The notes under the pieces were generated by a model. That model had not been told where the DNA came from. It did no database searches and saw only the letters and a program-made list of their open reading frames with translations. A stretch of 57,950 bases of DNA from a virus. Both the position numbers and the translations under genes were made by a program. Below, piece by piece: positions 23,732 to 31,244 of the stretch (positions within the stretch are counted from its first letter, which is position 1; every line of letters starts with the position of its first letter). The stretch is taken from positions 1-57,950 of the IMG/VR virus record IMGVR_UViG_3300005471_000004, one strand, 5' to 3'.

Positions 23732-23869
23732 GTGAGCGCCGAAGTGATCACCATCCCGCGAGAGCTGTACGAGGAGCTGAAGCGCGAGGCCAAGATCCTG
23801 CACGCGCTCCAGGCCGCAGGCGTCAACAACTGGGAGGGCTACGACGTCGCGATGGAGTCGCTCTCGTGA
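23732..23869 (+). CDS. Small hypothetical protein (45 aa)
   Basis: A 45-residue protein with GGAGGAG ahead of GTG 23732; the stop overlaps the next start (GTGA). The sequence (VITIPRELYEELKREAKIL) starts like a ribbon-helix-helix strand and helix, so it may be a small DNA-binding protein. Length leaves this uncertain. Confidence 0.6.
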   Translation: MSAEVITIPRELYEELKREAKILHALQAAGVNNWEGYDVAMESLS

Positions 23870-24222
23870 GCGCGCTCGGTGCGTGGCGGTACCTGCGGCT
23901 GGCCTGGTCGGCTGCGACCTACCGTGACCGCGCTGCCCTTCTGGTCTGCCTGATGTTTTCGGGGCTGGCAGTGGCCAGCCTGCTGCACAGCTCAGGCATG
24001 GACGCGCTCAACAAGGTGATCTGGCTTGGGGCGTTCGCGATCATCGCCTGGGGACAGCTGGGCTCGATCGTCGACCGGGCGATCCAGGAGGCGATCACCG
24101 CCGAGTTCCTCAGCCGCGCTCGCGGAGGGATGCCTCCGCTGTCACCGGTTGTGACGGAGTTCGCGGGCATGGAGCACGTGTACGTCGCGGGCCACGGCTG
24201 GAGGAAGCGTGTGCACGACTGA
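23866..24222 (+). CDS. Membrane protein, hypothetical
   Basis: A 118-residue protein with two hydrophobic segments near residues 24-42 and 50-66, followed by a soluble C-terminal tail of about 50 residues. It overlaps the 45-aa gene by GTGA. No family recognised; the topology would place the tail on one side of the membrane. Confidence 0.7.
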   Translation: MSALGAWRYLRLAWSAATYRDRAALLVCLMFSGLAVASLLHSSGMDALNKVIWLGAFAIIAWGQLGSIVDRAIQEAITAEFLSRARGGMPPLSPVVTEFAGMEHVYVAGHGWRKRVHD

Positions 24223-24238
24223 TCACCTAGCGTGATGT

Positions 24239-24268
24239 TTGGCACCCCTGATATCTGCGGGTTACGCT
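24239..24268 (+). promoter_or_regulatory. Composite-type promoter upstream of the terminase operon
   Basis: A TTGGCA box (24239-24244), an 18-bp spacer with CCCC...CGGG arms and a TACGCT box (24263-24268) precede the terminase small subunit gene. The conserved leader is absent; a strong GGAGGGG site serves the gene instead. A small palindrome ATCAC-N5-GTGAT (24222-24236) lies just upstream of the -35 box. Confidence 0.7.
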
Positions 24269-24302
24269 GTTGATCAGCTACCACAGATGGAGGGGTGCCG
24301 CC

Positions 24303-24920
24303 ATGTCGGACACGCAAGACGGCGAGAAGCTCAAGCGCGGCGGCAAGATCAAGAGCGACAGGCCGACGTGTGGCGCTGAGACGCGCACGCCGGACAAGCA
24401 CGAGTGCAGGATCTACCTTCAGCCTGGGCAGCTGCGCTGCAAGTGGCACGGTGGAGCCTCGCCGCAGGCCAGGCGCAAGGCCGCCGAACGTGTGATCGAG
24501 GAGCAGGTCAAGCACGCCATCGAGGGCATGGACATCAAGCCCGTGGACAATCCGCTCACCGCGCTGTCGATGCTGGCGGGCGAGATCCTCGCGTGGAAGG
24601 ACCTGATGGCCACGCACGTGGCCACGCTGAAGGACAACCTCCGGTACGCGGGCGAGCACGCCGAGCAGATCCGAGGAGAGGTCACGCTCTACGAGAAGAG
24701 CCTCGACCGGGCGGTGACGGTGCTGGGCCAGATCGCCCGGCTCAAGATCGACGAGCGCCTGGCCGCGATCAACGAGGCACACGTCAACCAGATGAGCCGG
24801 ATCCTGGAGGGCTGCCTCGACGAGCTGGGCCTGTCCTATGAGCAGAAGCGGGCCGCGTTCGCCACGATGAGCCGTCTCGCGCGCAAGGCCTCCATGGCGG
24901 GACTCCCGGCCGCAGGATGA
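24303..24920 (+). CDS. Terminase small subunit (probable)
   Basis: A 205-residue protein starting at ATG 24303 after GGAGGGG. The N-terminus has CGAETRTPDKHECR and CKWHGGASPQARRKAAER, a Cys/His motif seen in actinophage terminase small subunits or their partners, followed by a long helical region with LTALSMLAGEILAWKDLM, and an oligomerising C-terminus. It overlaps the large subunit gene by ATGA, the usual TerS-TerL order. It should recognise the packaging site. Confidence 0.8.
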   Translation: MSDTQDGEKLKRGGKIKSDRPTCGAETRTPDKHECRIYLQPGQLRCKWHGGASPQARRKAAERVIEEQVKHAIEGMDIKPVDNPLTALSMLAGEILAWKDLMATHVATLKDNLRYAGEHAEQIRGEVTLYEKSLDRAVTVLGQIARLKIDERLAAINEAHVNQMSRILEGCLDELGLSYEQKRAAFATMSRLARKASMAGLPAAG

Positions 24921-26446
24921 CCGCGACGCTCTTCGCTGGTCTCGCCGACCACCTCGACGCCCGGGCGAACCCGCCCGAGGCGCTGGCGATGGACGCCTGG
25001 TTCCGCTCGGATTGTGGCCATTCCCGGGGCTGTGCGTCCTGCGAGGGCCGCGCCGTCGCGCCGGAGGGTCGCTGTCCCAAGTGCGGGCGCTGCGCCTCCT
25101 GTGCGGCATGCAGGCCCGAGCAGCGGACCCCGCCGGGCAAGTGGCGCGTGTGGCTGATGCTGGGTGGCCGAGGGTCCGGCAAGACGCGACCCGGCGCCGA
25201 AGACCACTGCGCCTACGTCGCGCAGCATCCGTTCGTCCGGGCGAACCTGCTCGCGCCCACGTTCTCCGACGCGCGCGATACCTGCGTCGAAGGCGAGTCG
25301 GGCATTCAGGCGACCCTGGAGCGCTACGGCTGGACGGACGGCGTCGAGTACACGTGGAACCGCTCGATCGGCGAGATCAAGTATCTCAACGGCGCCAAGT
25401 GCAAGCTGTTCAGCGCCGAGAAGCCCGGCCGTCTGCGCGGTCCGCAACACCACCGTATGTGGGTGGACGAGCTGGCCCAGGTGCTACTCGGCGCGGTCGA
25501 TGCCTGGGACATGATGAAGTTCGGCCTGCGTCTCGGCCGCAACCCGCAGGTCGTCGCGACCACCACGCCACTGCCGATGAAGGTCATCAAGGACCTGGTC
25601 GCGGACTCCAAGACGCACGTGACCCGCATGCGCATGGCCGACAACCTGGCCAACCTCGCGCCCGAGGCGGTCGAGGACCTGGTCACGAAGTACGGCGGCA
25701 CCGCGCTGGGACAACAGGAGCTGGACGGCGAGATCCTCGAAGAGCTGCCCGGCGCGTTGTTCAAGCAGGCCTGGATCAACGACGCGCGGCTGCCCGACGG
25801 ACTGCCTGACTGGTACGTGACGCCGTCCGGCCTGGAGGCGCCCTTCCACATCATCCGATCGGTGGTCGCCGTCGACCCTGCGGTGGGCGATGACGACGGC
25901 AACGACGAGACCGGGATCGTGGTCGTCGGCCTGGGCAACGACGGCCACTTCTACGTGCTCCGGGACGCCTCGCTGCGCGACGACCCGGACGTGTGCGTCA
26001 AGACGATCCTGTCCATGTACGACGAGTACGGGTGCAACGAGATCGTCGTCGAGACCAACAACGGCGGGAAGTGGATCCCGGGGTTCCTGCGCAAGCAGGA
26101 GGAGCTGGACGGCCGGACGCTGCGCCCCGCGAACGTGGTCATGATCAACGCCAAGCAGGGCAAGGTGGTCCGCGCTGAGACACCCAGCGCCCTGTGTGCG
26201 CAAGGGCGGGTGCACCACGTCGGCCCGCATGAGGACTTCCAGAAGCTGGAAGACCAGCTGGTCACCTGGCTGCGCCAGACCAAGAAGTCCCCCGACCGCC
26301 TCGACGCCTTCTGTTACGGCATCCTGCATCTGTCCAAGTCGGGCGGCCCCAACGAGATGTACTCCACCAAGCAGCACGTCCCCCGGTACAGCACGCCGAG
26401 CACCAACCGCCACGCGCTGTCGAGCGCCAACAACCTCAGGAGGTGA
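24917..26446 (+). CDS. Terminase large subunit with cysteine-rich N-terminal extension
   Basis: A 509-residue protein. Walker A GGRGSGKT is at residues 83-90, a Walker B-like MWVDELAQV follows, and the nuclease half has VVAVDPAVGDDDGNDETG and a C-terminal FCYGILHL segment. It cuts concatemeric DNA and pumps it into proheads. Residues 33-65 contain eight Cys (33, 39, 42, 53, 56, 59, 62, 65) and a His, an extension ahead of the ATPase start that looks like two zinc-binding knuckles and is not typical of the family. The gene lies about 16 kb from the portal gene. Confidence 0.93.
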   Translation: MTATLFAGLADHLDARANPPEALAMDAWFRSDCGHSRGCASCEGRAVAPEGRCPKCGRCASCAACRPEQRTPPGKWRVWLMLGGRGSGKTRPGAEDHCAYVAQHPFVRANLLAPTFSDARDTCVEGESGIQATLERYGWTDGVEYTWNRSIGEIKYLNGAKCKLFSAEKPGRLRGPQHHRMWVDELAQVLLGAVDAWDMMKFGLRLGRNPQVVATTTPLPMKVIKDLVADSKTHVTRMRMADNLANLAPEAVEDLVTKYGGTALGQQELDGEILEELPGALFKQAWINDARLPDGLPDWYVTPSGLEAPFHIIRSVVAVDPAVGDDDGNDETGIVVVGLGNDGHFYVLRDASLRDDPDVCVKTILSMYDEYGCNEIVVETNNGGKWIPGFLRKQEELDGRTLRPANVVMINAKQGKVVRAETPSALCAQGRVHHVGPHEDFQKLEDQLVTWLRQTKKSPDRLDAFCYGILHLSKSGGPNEMYSTKQHVPRYSTPSTNRHALSSANNLRR

Positions 26447-26450
26447 CCTC

Positions 26451-26912
26451 GTGTCCAGCAGCATCACGCCGAGCGCTCTCCCGCCCCCCGGCGGCGCGCA
26501 CATCCCGACCGCGATCATGATGTTGGTCGAGCCGCTGGCGTCCGGCGGCTACCGGCTCTCGACCCCGCACGCGCGCGGATGGGCGGCCCGCGTCCGCACA
26601 CCGATCGAGCTGGCCCAGGGCGTGCACAAGGCCGTCACGGAAACCCAGGTGGCGGCCTACGCGCGGGCGCACGGCAAGGTGTACGACCTCGACGGCCTCA
26701 CCGGACAGGTCGCCGGTGATCCGCTGGCCGGTCAGCCGGTGTCGCGCGAGCAGCGTCGCCGTCGCGGCCGCCGGTCGCACTCGCCCGCCGACTGGAGCAT
26801 GACCGACAACGGGTCATGGAAGTCCCCGAATGGCCGCGTGTACGGGCCGTCCACACAGGTGGTTCAGCGCGTGCTGGCCGGTCGCGTGAGGATGGGCCTC
26901 GCCACTGGTTGA
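26451..26912 (+). CDS. Hypothetical protein
   Basis: A 153-residue protein with AGGAGG ahead of GTG 26451, directly after the large terminase. The middle part (AQGVHKAVTETQVAAYARAHGKVYDLD) and the basic stretch RRRRGRRSH suggest nucleic acid contact. The last 30 residues (SWKSPNGRVYGPSTQVV) resemble a small repeat seen in WXG-like segments of phage proteins. Function unknown. Confidence 0.7.
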   Translation: MSSSITPSALPPPGGAHIPTAIMMLVEPLASGGYRLSTPHARGWAARVRTPIELAQGVHKAVTETQVAAYARAHGKVYDLDGLTGQVAGDPLAGQPVSREQRRRRGRRSHSPADWSMTDNGSWKSPNGRVYGPSTQVVQRVLAGRVRMGLATG

Positions 26913-26937
26913 CACCCCCATCCCGGTGGGGTATGTT
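26909..26937 (+). promoter_or_regulatory. Composite promoter for the 26971 gene pair
   Basis: TTGACA (26909-26914), a 17-bp spacer with CCCCA...TGGGG and TATGTT, then the conserved leader at 26946-26970. Confidence 0.88.
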
Positions 26938-26970
26938 CTCCTTCAGGAACGACCACGAGGGAGAACCGAA

Positions 26971-27498
26971 ATGCAAAACGGAACCCATCAGCTGGAGAGC
27001 GCCGACCTGGACGTCATGCTGACATTCCCCCAGGGGAACGTCGGCAACGTGGCGGCCCAGCTCACCGTCAAGTGCCGCAAGAGCAACTTGACGGTCGCGC
27101 GGATCAGCATGACCGCGAACGACCTCGCCGACTTCCTGGCCGGTCGCACCGCAGGCGGCACCGAGGGGGAGAGCCAGCTACTCAACGCGCGCGGCCGGAC
27201 CCACCTCAACTCGGAACGCGTCCTGGTGAGCGTCAGCCTGCCGCACGCTGTCGACGTGTTCGACGATCCCGCTGACGGGCGCCATCTGACCACGTGGGCA
27301 GAGGGCGCGATGCGTGCCTACGGCGCGCACGACTTCCGGATCACGAACCGCAAGGAGGGCTACCTGATCAGCCTGGCCTACTTCGTGCCGGTCGTGGACG
27401 ACGGCGCGAGGATGTACGCGCAGTTGATTCAGGAGAAGCTGGCGGCGTTGGCCAAGTCCTACGGCGACCTCGCGATCGAAAAGAAGTCGAAGCGATGA
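26971..27498 (+). CDS. Hypothetical protein
   Basis: A 175-residue protein whose ATG follows the conserved leader. The alternating beta pattern and acidic N-terminus show no motif I recognise. It is followed by a coupled gene at 27495. Confidence 0.75.
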   Translation: MQNGTHQLESADLDVMLTFPQGNVGNVAAQLTVKCRKSNLTVARISMTANDLADFLAGRTAGGTEGESQLLNARGRTHLNSERVLVSVSLPHAVDVFDDPADGRHLTTWAEGAMRAYGAHDFRITNRKEGYLISLAYFVPVVDDGARMYAQLIQEKLAALAKSYGDLAIEKKSKR

Positions 27499-27761
27499 CC
27501 CCGGGCGCGTGGCTGCGCAGCCACGGATTCAAGCGGCACGACGAGCAGCCGGTGGGCGCCACCGACTACGTGTGCTGGGTGGGGATTTTCTGCCTGCGTG
27601 TGCGCGTGCCACTGGAGCGCTGCCAGACGCGGCCCGCACTGTGGGTCGGCTTCAGTGTCGGCGGCCCGGTGGTGGAGCGACAGTCCCACGTGCCGTATCG
27701 CGACGCGTGGAGCCTGGTCGAGGACGCGCAGATTCTGCGCCGCGTGTTCGCCGGGCACTGA
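27495..27761 (+). CDS. Hypothetical protein
   Basis: An 88-residue protein overlapping its neighbour by ATGA. It has one Cys pair (VCWVGIFC) and an aromatic-rich beta pattern. Nothing further recognised. Confidence 0.7.
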   Translation: MTPGAWLRSHGFKRHDEQPVGATDYVCWVGIFCLRVRVPLERCQTRPALWVGFSVGGPVVERQSHVPYRDAWSLVEDAQILRRVFAGH

Positions 27762-27766
27762 CCAGC

Positions 27767-27796
27767 TTGACACCCCGGCTCGTCATGGGGTAGAAA
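27767..27796 (+). promoter_or_regulatory. Composite promoter for the tRNA-like cluster
   Basis: TTGACA (27767-27772), an 18-bp spacer with CCCC...GGGG and a TAGAAA -10 box. The conserved translational leader is missing, as expected for a promoter that drives RNA genes. Confidence 0.75.
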
Positions 27797-27853
27797 AGAG
27801 CTACCTCCCGCAGTGCCTACCGTGGCGGTGAGGGATTAACGAACGGTGGGAGT

Positions 27854-27970
27854 GTGCTGGTCGCTTGGCGGCCAGGGCCGCCGCCTCGTCCGTGCTCTGG
27901 TTGCCTGAGGGCACACCTGCTGCGGAGCACGGCCGAGGCGGAAGCGCAGGTTCAAATCCTGCCCAGCACG
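27854..27970 (+). tRNA. tRNA-like RNA A with very long anticodon-side hairpin
   Basis: Acceptor arms GTGCTGG (27854-27860) and CCAGCAC (27963-27969) pair perfectly, and a canonical T arm (GCAGG-TTCAAAT-CCTGC) precedes the 3' arm. Between them the anticodon arm is replaced by a long helix: 27881-27888 pairs with 27934-27941 and 27890-27897 with 27925-27932. The total of about 116 bases is too long for a standard tRNA. It may be an intron-like insertion, a degenerate tRNA, or a tRNA mimic. Confidence 0.4.
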
Positions 27971-28057
27971 CGGGTCACGGTGACCGGTTCCCGCCGGGTG
28001 ACGTGATGCAACCGGAGTCCAGACGCCGAGATGGGAACGGCGCGAGGTGAGCCGGAC

Positions 28058-28127
28058 GGACTGTAGTTCAGCGGTATGAACACCGACCTCAAGTCGGAGC
28101 CGGTGGGTTCGACTCCCCCCCAGTCCA
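28058..28127 (+). tRNA. tRNA-like RNA B with shortened anticodon loop
   Basis: GGACTG and CAGTCC form the acceptor stem, with TA-GTTC-AGCGGTAT-GAAC as a standard D arm and a TTCGACT T loop. The anticodon hairpin pairs five bases (28083-28087 with 28093-28097) around a loop of only five bases, CTCAA. Read as a 7-base loop the anticodon would be TCA with C at position 33. The T stem also has a mismatch. A functional tRNA is uncertain. Confidence 0.45.
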
Positions 28128-28128
28128 C

Positions 28129-28205
28129 GGGCCTGTAGTTCAACGGTGAGAACACCGCACTACCGGCGGAGGTTGCGAGGGAGCCCCCGGCCCTCGTCAG
28201 GTCCA
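28129..28205 (+). tRNA. tRNA-like RNA C without a normal T loop
   Basis: Acceptor GGGCCTG pairs with CAGGTCC (one G-T wobble), and the D arm TA-GTTC-AACGGTGA-GAAC is standard. The anticodon stem has four pairs around ACTACCG. The T arm is replaced by a 6-bp stem with a 9-base loop lacking the TTCRA core. It begins one base after RNA B. It looks like a degraded or modified tRNA. Confidence 0.4.
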
Positions 28206-28363
28206 CCAACTTCACAGCGCCCGAAAGGGTAAGGGGCAACGGCGGGTGGCGCGGCCTACGTGGTCACGCCCGCACGGTTGCCGAGGGTGAGCGCTCGCCC
28301 TCACGGGATGGTGATCCGATAGCACCCGTCCAAAATGCAGAGGGGCGAGCCCGGCAACGGGCA

Positions 28364-28434
28364 CCATGTGTAGCTCAGAAGGCCAGAGCACCAGGGAGAC
28401 CTGGAGGTCGGGGGTTCAACTCCCCTCACGTGGG
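28364..28434 (+). tRNA. tRNA-like RNA D with tetraloop in the anticodon arm
   Basis: Acceptor CCATGTG pairs with CACGTGG (one wobble). The D arm TA-GCTC-N9-GAGC and T arm GGGGG-TTCAACT-CCCCT are canonical. The anticodon arm, however, folds as CCAGG-GAGA-CCTGG, a stem with a GNRA-type tetraloop instead of a 7-base anticodon loop, so no anticodon can be read. Confidence 0.5.
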
Positions 28435-28660
28435 CGGGGTGGATGATCCACGCCGAGGCGGACGTGCAGGCCTGCCGACAGCGGTTCCCGGTCATCAGGG
28501 TCGGCTGCATACCGGCCACACCTCCCAACTCCACAGAGGGCGCCCGTCCATCGGCGCCGATACAAGTTGGTGGAGCCGCACGAAAGCGCGTAAGCCGGTC
28601 GCGACCGCAGTGCAAGTAGGCAGGCGGGTGAGTCGTCGCCACCCGAAAACGAGACGAGGA

Positions 28661-28756
28661 CTGGAGCGGTAGCCGCCTGATGGTGTGGCGGCACCTGTGC
28701 AGGGATTCGGGCGTGATTGCACTTGCGGCCGATGCGGTTCGACTCCGCCCCTCCAG
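28661..28756 (+). tRNA. tRNA-like RNA E with enlarged anticodon loop
   Basis: CTGGAG pairs with CTCCAG at the ends, and GCGG-TTCGACT-CCGC forms a T arm. A GCCGCC...GGCGGC stem with a GG-containing loop takes the D-arm place. The central stem GTGCA/TGCAC closes a 16-base loop. Its length of 96 bases and loop size are outside the normal range for tRNA. Confidence 0.35.
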
Positions 28757-28919
28757 GCGATCGACTGGCTGGCCATGCTGCGTAACCCAGTCCGCACCGC
28801 GCAGGGCGGACGGTGGCCAGGGAATCCCAGAACACCCCGTCGGGTCCAGTCTCCGGCGGATCGCACCCGATGGGGCCAGTTGCGAGCTGGCCTCATCGGC
28901 ATTTCGAGGGGATGTGTTC

Positions 28920-29198
28920 GTGGAGTTGTGGGACGCCATTGTGCGGGGGTTCGAGCCGTGGAGCTGGGGGCTGTCCATCATGGGCATCACCACGCAGTTC
29001 CTGGCGGGCCGTGCGCCGCGCTGGGCTTGGATCCTGGGGTTCTGGTCTCAGGTCCCGTGGTGCGTGTACGCGGTGACGACGGAGCAGTGGGGCTTCCTGC
29101 CCTCGTCGATCTCGTACGCGGCGGTGTACGCCTTCCACTGGCGTACCGTCCGGCGTGAGCGGGCGGCGATGCGGGAGCCGGTCCCCGTCGCCGCTTGA
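28920..29198 (+). CDS. Three-segment membrane protein
   Basis: A 92-residue protein. GTG 28920 is chosen because GAGGGG lies nine bases upstream; the longer frame would read through the RNA cluster. Three hydrophobic segments (about residues 14-31, 35-54, 58-75) and a charged C-terminus. Similar small membrane proteins are common in actinophages; the role is unknown. Confidence 0.7.
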   Translation: MELWDAIVRGFEPWSWGLSIMGITTQFLAGRAPRWAWILGFWSQVPWCVYAVTTEQWGFLPSSISYAAVYAFHWRTVRRERAAMREPVPVAA

Positions 29199-29224
29199 CA
29201 CCCCCATCCGCGATGGGGCAAGCT
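29195..29224 (+). promoter_or_regulatory. Composite promoter for the 29259 gene pair
   Basis: TTGACA (29195-29200), an 18-bp spacer with CCCCAT...ATGGGG and a weak CAAGCT -10 box, then the conserved leader at 29236-29258. The -35 box overlaps the stop of the membrane protein gene. Confidence 0.82.
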
Positions 29225-29258
29225 GTATCAGAACAGGAACAACCGCGAGGGAGAACCG

Positions 29259-29447
29259 ATGAAGAAGGTCAACAACCAGAGCCAGCGGGGCCAGCTATGC
29301 CTCACGCAGTACGAGGACGGCGACGGCGTGCTCTACAACGCGGACGGCGACTCGCTGTACCTGGACGCAACCGAACTCGCTGACGCGGGATGGCTGGCCA
29401 TCGCCGCCCATGTCACAGCCGGGCGACTCAAGCAAGCACGCTCATGA
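29259..29447 (+). CDS. Small acidic hypothetical protein
   Basis: A 62-residue protein directly after the conserved leader. The sequence has a YEDGDGVLYNADGDSLYLDA stretch of short beta strands and a helical end. No family recognised. Confidence 0.75.
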   Translation: MKKVNNQSQRGQLCLTQYEDGDGVLYNADGDSLYLDATELADAGWLAIAAHVTAGRLKQARS

Positions 29448-29860
29448 ATGTCATCGCCTGGCTCATGCATCTGGTCCTGCTGGTGTGGTGCTGGCCCCTG
29501 ATTCGCTTCTGGTGGAGCGGAGACGCCTCACTGGGATGGCAGGGCGGCGAGACCTACGGGAAACGTCCTGTGCCGCATGGGCGACGTCGCTGGGCGGTCG
29601 TGGCCAGCCTGCTGCTCCCCATCATCTCGTGGTGCTGGCTCGTGCCGATGCGGGTCAGTCACGGCTGGCGCGTCGCCAACCTGAAGAGCATCCGCCTACG
29701 GCACCAGCAGATCGCCGAACGCAACCGCGACATCGCCTTCTGGCGGGAGCAGGCGGCGACCGGCGACCTCCTCGCTGCCACTGTGGCGGTGGAGCTGCTG
29801 GACATGTGGGGAGTTCCCCCCGGCCGAGCGCCGACACCGTGCCCCGGCGCTGGAGGTTGA
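29444..29860 (+). CDS. Membrane protein, hypothetical
   Basis: A 138-residue protein overlapping its neighbour by ATGA. Two tryptophan-rich hydrophobic segments lie near residues 4-24 and 49-67, followed by a basic, Arg-rich helix and a Pro-rich tail. Possible membrane-bound effector; nothing more specific is supported. Confidence 0.7.
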   Translation: MNVIAWLMHLVLLVWCWPLIRFWWSGDASLGWQGGETYGKRPVPHGRRRWAVVASLLLPIISWCWLVPMRVSHGWRVANLKSIRLRHQQIAERNRDIAFWREQAATGDLLAATVAVELLDMWGVPPGRAPTPCPGAGG

Positions 29861-29971
29861 CGAGTCGACGTGGCAGCTGTACGCCGCGAGGCCTAGAGCG
29901 CTTCCCGGCGCGCATCCGTACTCGGGTCGCTGTCCATGCCGCAACTGCGGGCGCGTGCGCCGGTCTTCCCT

Positions 29972-30000
29972 TTGACACCCCAATCCGGTTGGGGTACAGT
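29972..30000 (+). promoter_or_regulatory. Composite promoter for the 30036 operon
   Basis: TTGACA (29972-29977), a 17-bp spacer with CCCCAA...TTGGGG and TACAGT, then the conserved leader at 30013-30035. The preceding 110 bases (29861-29971) hold no supported gene. Confidence 0.9.
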
Positions 30001-30035
30001 CCACATCAGACAGGAACAACCGAGAGGTAGAACCG

Positions 30036-30452
30036 ATGAGTGCCGAAACCGAACCGCGCAAGCGACCAGTCTCCAGCTTCAGCAGCGCGGACCACGTCCG
30101 GCTGACAATCCCCGTTCCGAAAGACGGCGAGGTGATCGAGTTCACCTACGAGGCGCGCAACCTCCGAATCTTGATCGAGAAGATGGAGCCGGAAACGCAG
30201 GAACAGCTGCGCGCCCGCTACGTCATCGTCGCCCCGGTCGGCAACGACTCGCGGACACACGCCTGTCGCCTGGGGTCCGGAGGGATCTCGCCCAAGAAGA
30301 TGGGCGTCACCATCTGCCGGGAAGGCCACAAGGACCCGATTCCGTCCGGCAACCGAATCCAGGGCCTCCAGCTGGAGCACGTCACGTGCGAGACCTGCGT
30401 GAAGAAGCTTGCCAGCGAGGGCGTCCAGCTGAACAACGAGGAGAAGCGATGA
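30036..30452 (+). CDS. Hypothetical protein with CxxC
   Basis: A 138-residue protein starting after the conserved leader. A C-terminal CETCVKKL motif and an upstream ACRLG...ICREGH could form a metal site. It heads a small operon that reaches 31165. Confidence 0.75.
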   Translation: MSAETEPRKRPVSSFSSADHVRLTIPVPKDGEVIEFTYEARNLRILIEKMEPETQEQLRARYVIVAPVGNDSRTHACRLGSGGISPKKMGVTICREGHKDPIPSGNRIQGLQLEHVTCETCVKKLASEGVQLNNEEKR

Positions 30453-30835
30453 CCGGGAAGCTGGAGGCCGTGGACTTCTACAGCGGCCACAAGGACACCC
30501 TGAAGTACCTGGGCACCATCTGGGTTGCCGACGGGAGCCCGGACGGACTCCAGGCCCGTCAGCGCTTCACCGACGAGGCGACTCCCGAGGAAGAGCTGTA
30601 CGTGGAGGCCGACTACCTGGCCGCCGTCGAACAGCTCAAGGAGTCGAACGCGGCGGCCGACGGCTGGCCGCACGCTCACCGCAACTCGATCAAGACGCCC
30701 TGGTCGTACCGCTTCCAGACCGGCGCCGTGCAGGTCTACCAGGGCGGCTACCTGGTCCAGACGTTCTACTGCAACGGCTCCCGCGAGCCCTACCAGTACT
30801 TTCCGAACATGCTGGCCGAGGGGGTCGCGCGATGA
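30449..30835 (+). CDS. Hypothetical protein
   Basis: A 128-residue protein, ATGA overlap with the 30036 gene. It is acidic and aromatic-rich, with a C-terminal half (YRFQTGAVQVYQGGYLVQTFY) of beta strands. No family recognised. Confidence 0.72.
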   Translation: MTGKLEAVDFYSGHKDTLKYLGTIWVADGSPDGLQARQRFTDEATPEEELYVEADYLAAVEQLKESNAAADGWPHAHRNSIKTPWSYRFQTGAVQVYQGGYLVQTFYCNGSREPYQYFPNMLAEGVAR

Positions 30836-31026
30836 ACCGCACCGGCGCGGCGGCCGTGTTCTTCGCGGGGCTGATCATGCTGGTCTTTGCCGCAGGGGAT
30901 CAGGAGAACGGCCTCACTCTGTGGGGGTTCTGGATCGTCGGCGGCTTCCTGGCCGTCCTCGGCGGACTTGGCCTGGTGGCGCCTGCGAAGGCCGAGCAGA
31001 AGGCGGGCGGCGATGACCCGGAGTGA
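30832..31026 (+). CDS. Small membrane protein
   Basis: A 64-residue protein with two hydrophobic segments (about residues 5-21 and 31-49) and an acidic tail. It overlaps both neighbours. Topology suggests a small integral membrane protein of unknown role. Confidence 0.72.
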   Translation: MNRTGAAAVFFAGLIMLVFAAGDQENGLTLWGFWIVGGFLAVLGGLGLVAPAKAEQKAGGDDPE

Positions 31027-31165
31027 CTCGTGGAAGTGCTCGTGTGGCGTGACGGTGCGGCAGGCTGAGCCGCAGGGCGGCGAGGACCCCGAACAGGATG
31101 GCGATCTCGTCGAGCTGGACGGCGTCGTGCACAGCTGTGACGCCGAGGACGACGAGGACTTCTAG
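31013..31165 (+). CDS. Small Cys-containing acidic protein (50 aa)
   Basis: A 50-residue protein from ATG 31013 within the end of the membrane protein gene. WKCSCGVTVRQ and SCDAEDDED give a CxC...C pattern with a very acidic C-terminus. Probably the last gene of its operon. Confidence 0.6.
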   Translation: MTRSDSWKCSCGVTVRQAEPQGGEDPEQDGDLVELDGVVHSCDAEDDEDF

Positions 31166-31173
31166 CACTCGAT

Positions 31174-31211
31174 TTGACACCCCCACCGTACTTGGGTACA
31201 GTGGGGGTGTC
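31174..31211 (+). promoter_or_regulatory. Composite promoter with palindrome spanning -35 to +1
   Basis: TTGACA (31174-31179), a 17-bp spacer and TACAGT (31197-31202). GACACCCCCAC (31176-31186) pairs with GTGGGGGTGTC (31201-31211), so the inverted repeat covers the whole promoter. The leader follows at 31218-31244. Confidence 0.88.
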
Positions 31212-31244
31212 TTCGCAGGAACGACCACATACGGGAGAACCAAA

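Larger units (their letters stand above)
27797..28919 (+). other. 1.1-kb gene-free region with structured RNA signals
   Basis: No supported protein gene lies here. The stretch starts after a promoter and holds at least five tRNA-like elements with T-arm or acceptor signals, several strong hairpins (for example GAGGG...CCCTC near 28286-28305), and unassigned sequence between 28435 and 28660. Long open frames in this stretch lack ribosome binding sites and read through the tRNA-like elements. Confidence 0.6.

Noticed and set aside
28560-28640. A sixth tRNA-like element between 28560 and 28640
   Set aside because: Only a short GGTGG/CCACC pairing is seen and no T loop or D arm can be placed.
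28680-28919. Upstream extension of the 28920 membrane protein frame
   Set aside because: It would read through tRNA-like RNA E and lacks a ribosome site, while GTG 28920 has one.
28301-28993. 230-codon and 135-139-codon minus-strand frames over the tRNA-like cluster
   Set aside because: They have no ribosome sites and run through tRNA-like elements on the plus strand; composition is shadow-like.
29857-30030. TTG-started frame after the 29444 gene
   Set aside because: The ribosome site would touch the start codon, and the frame runs through the composite promoter and leader.
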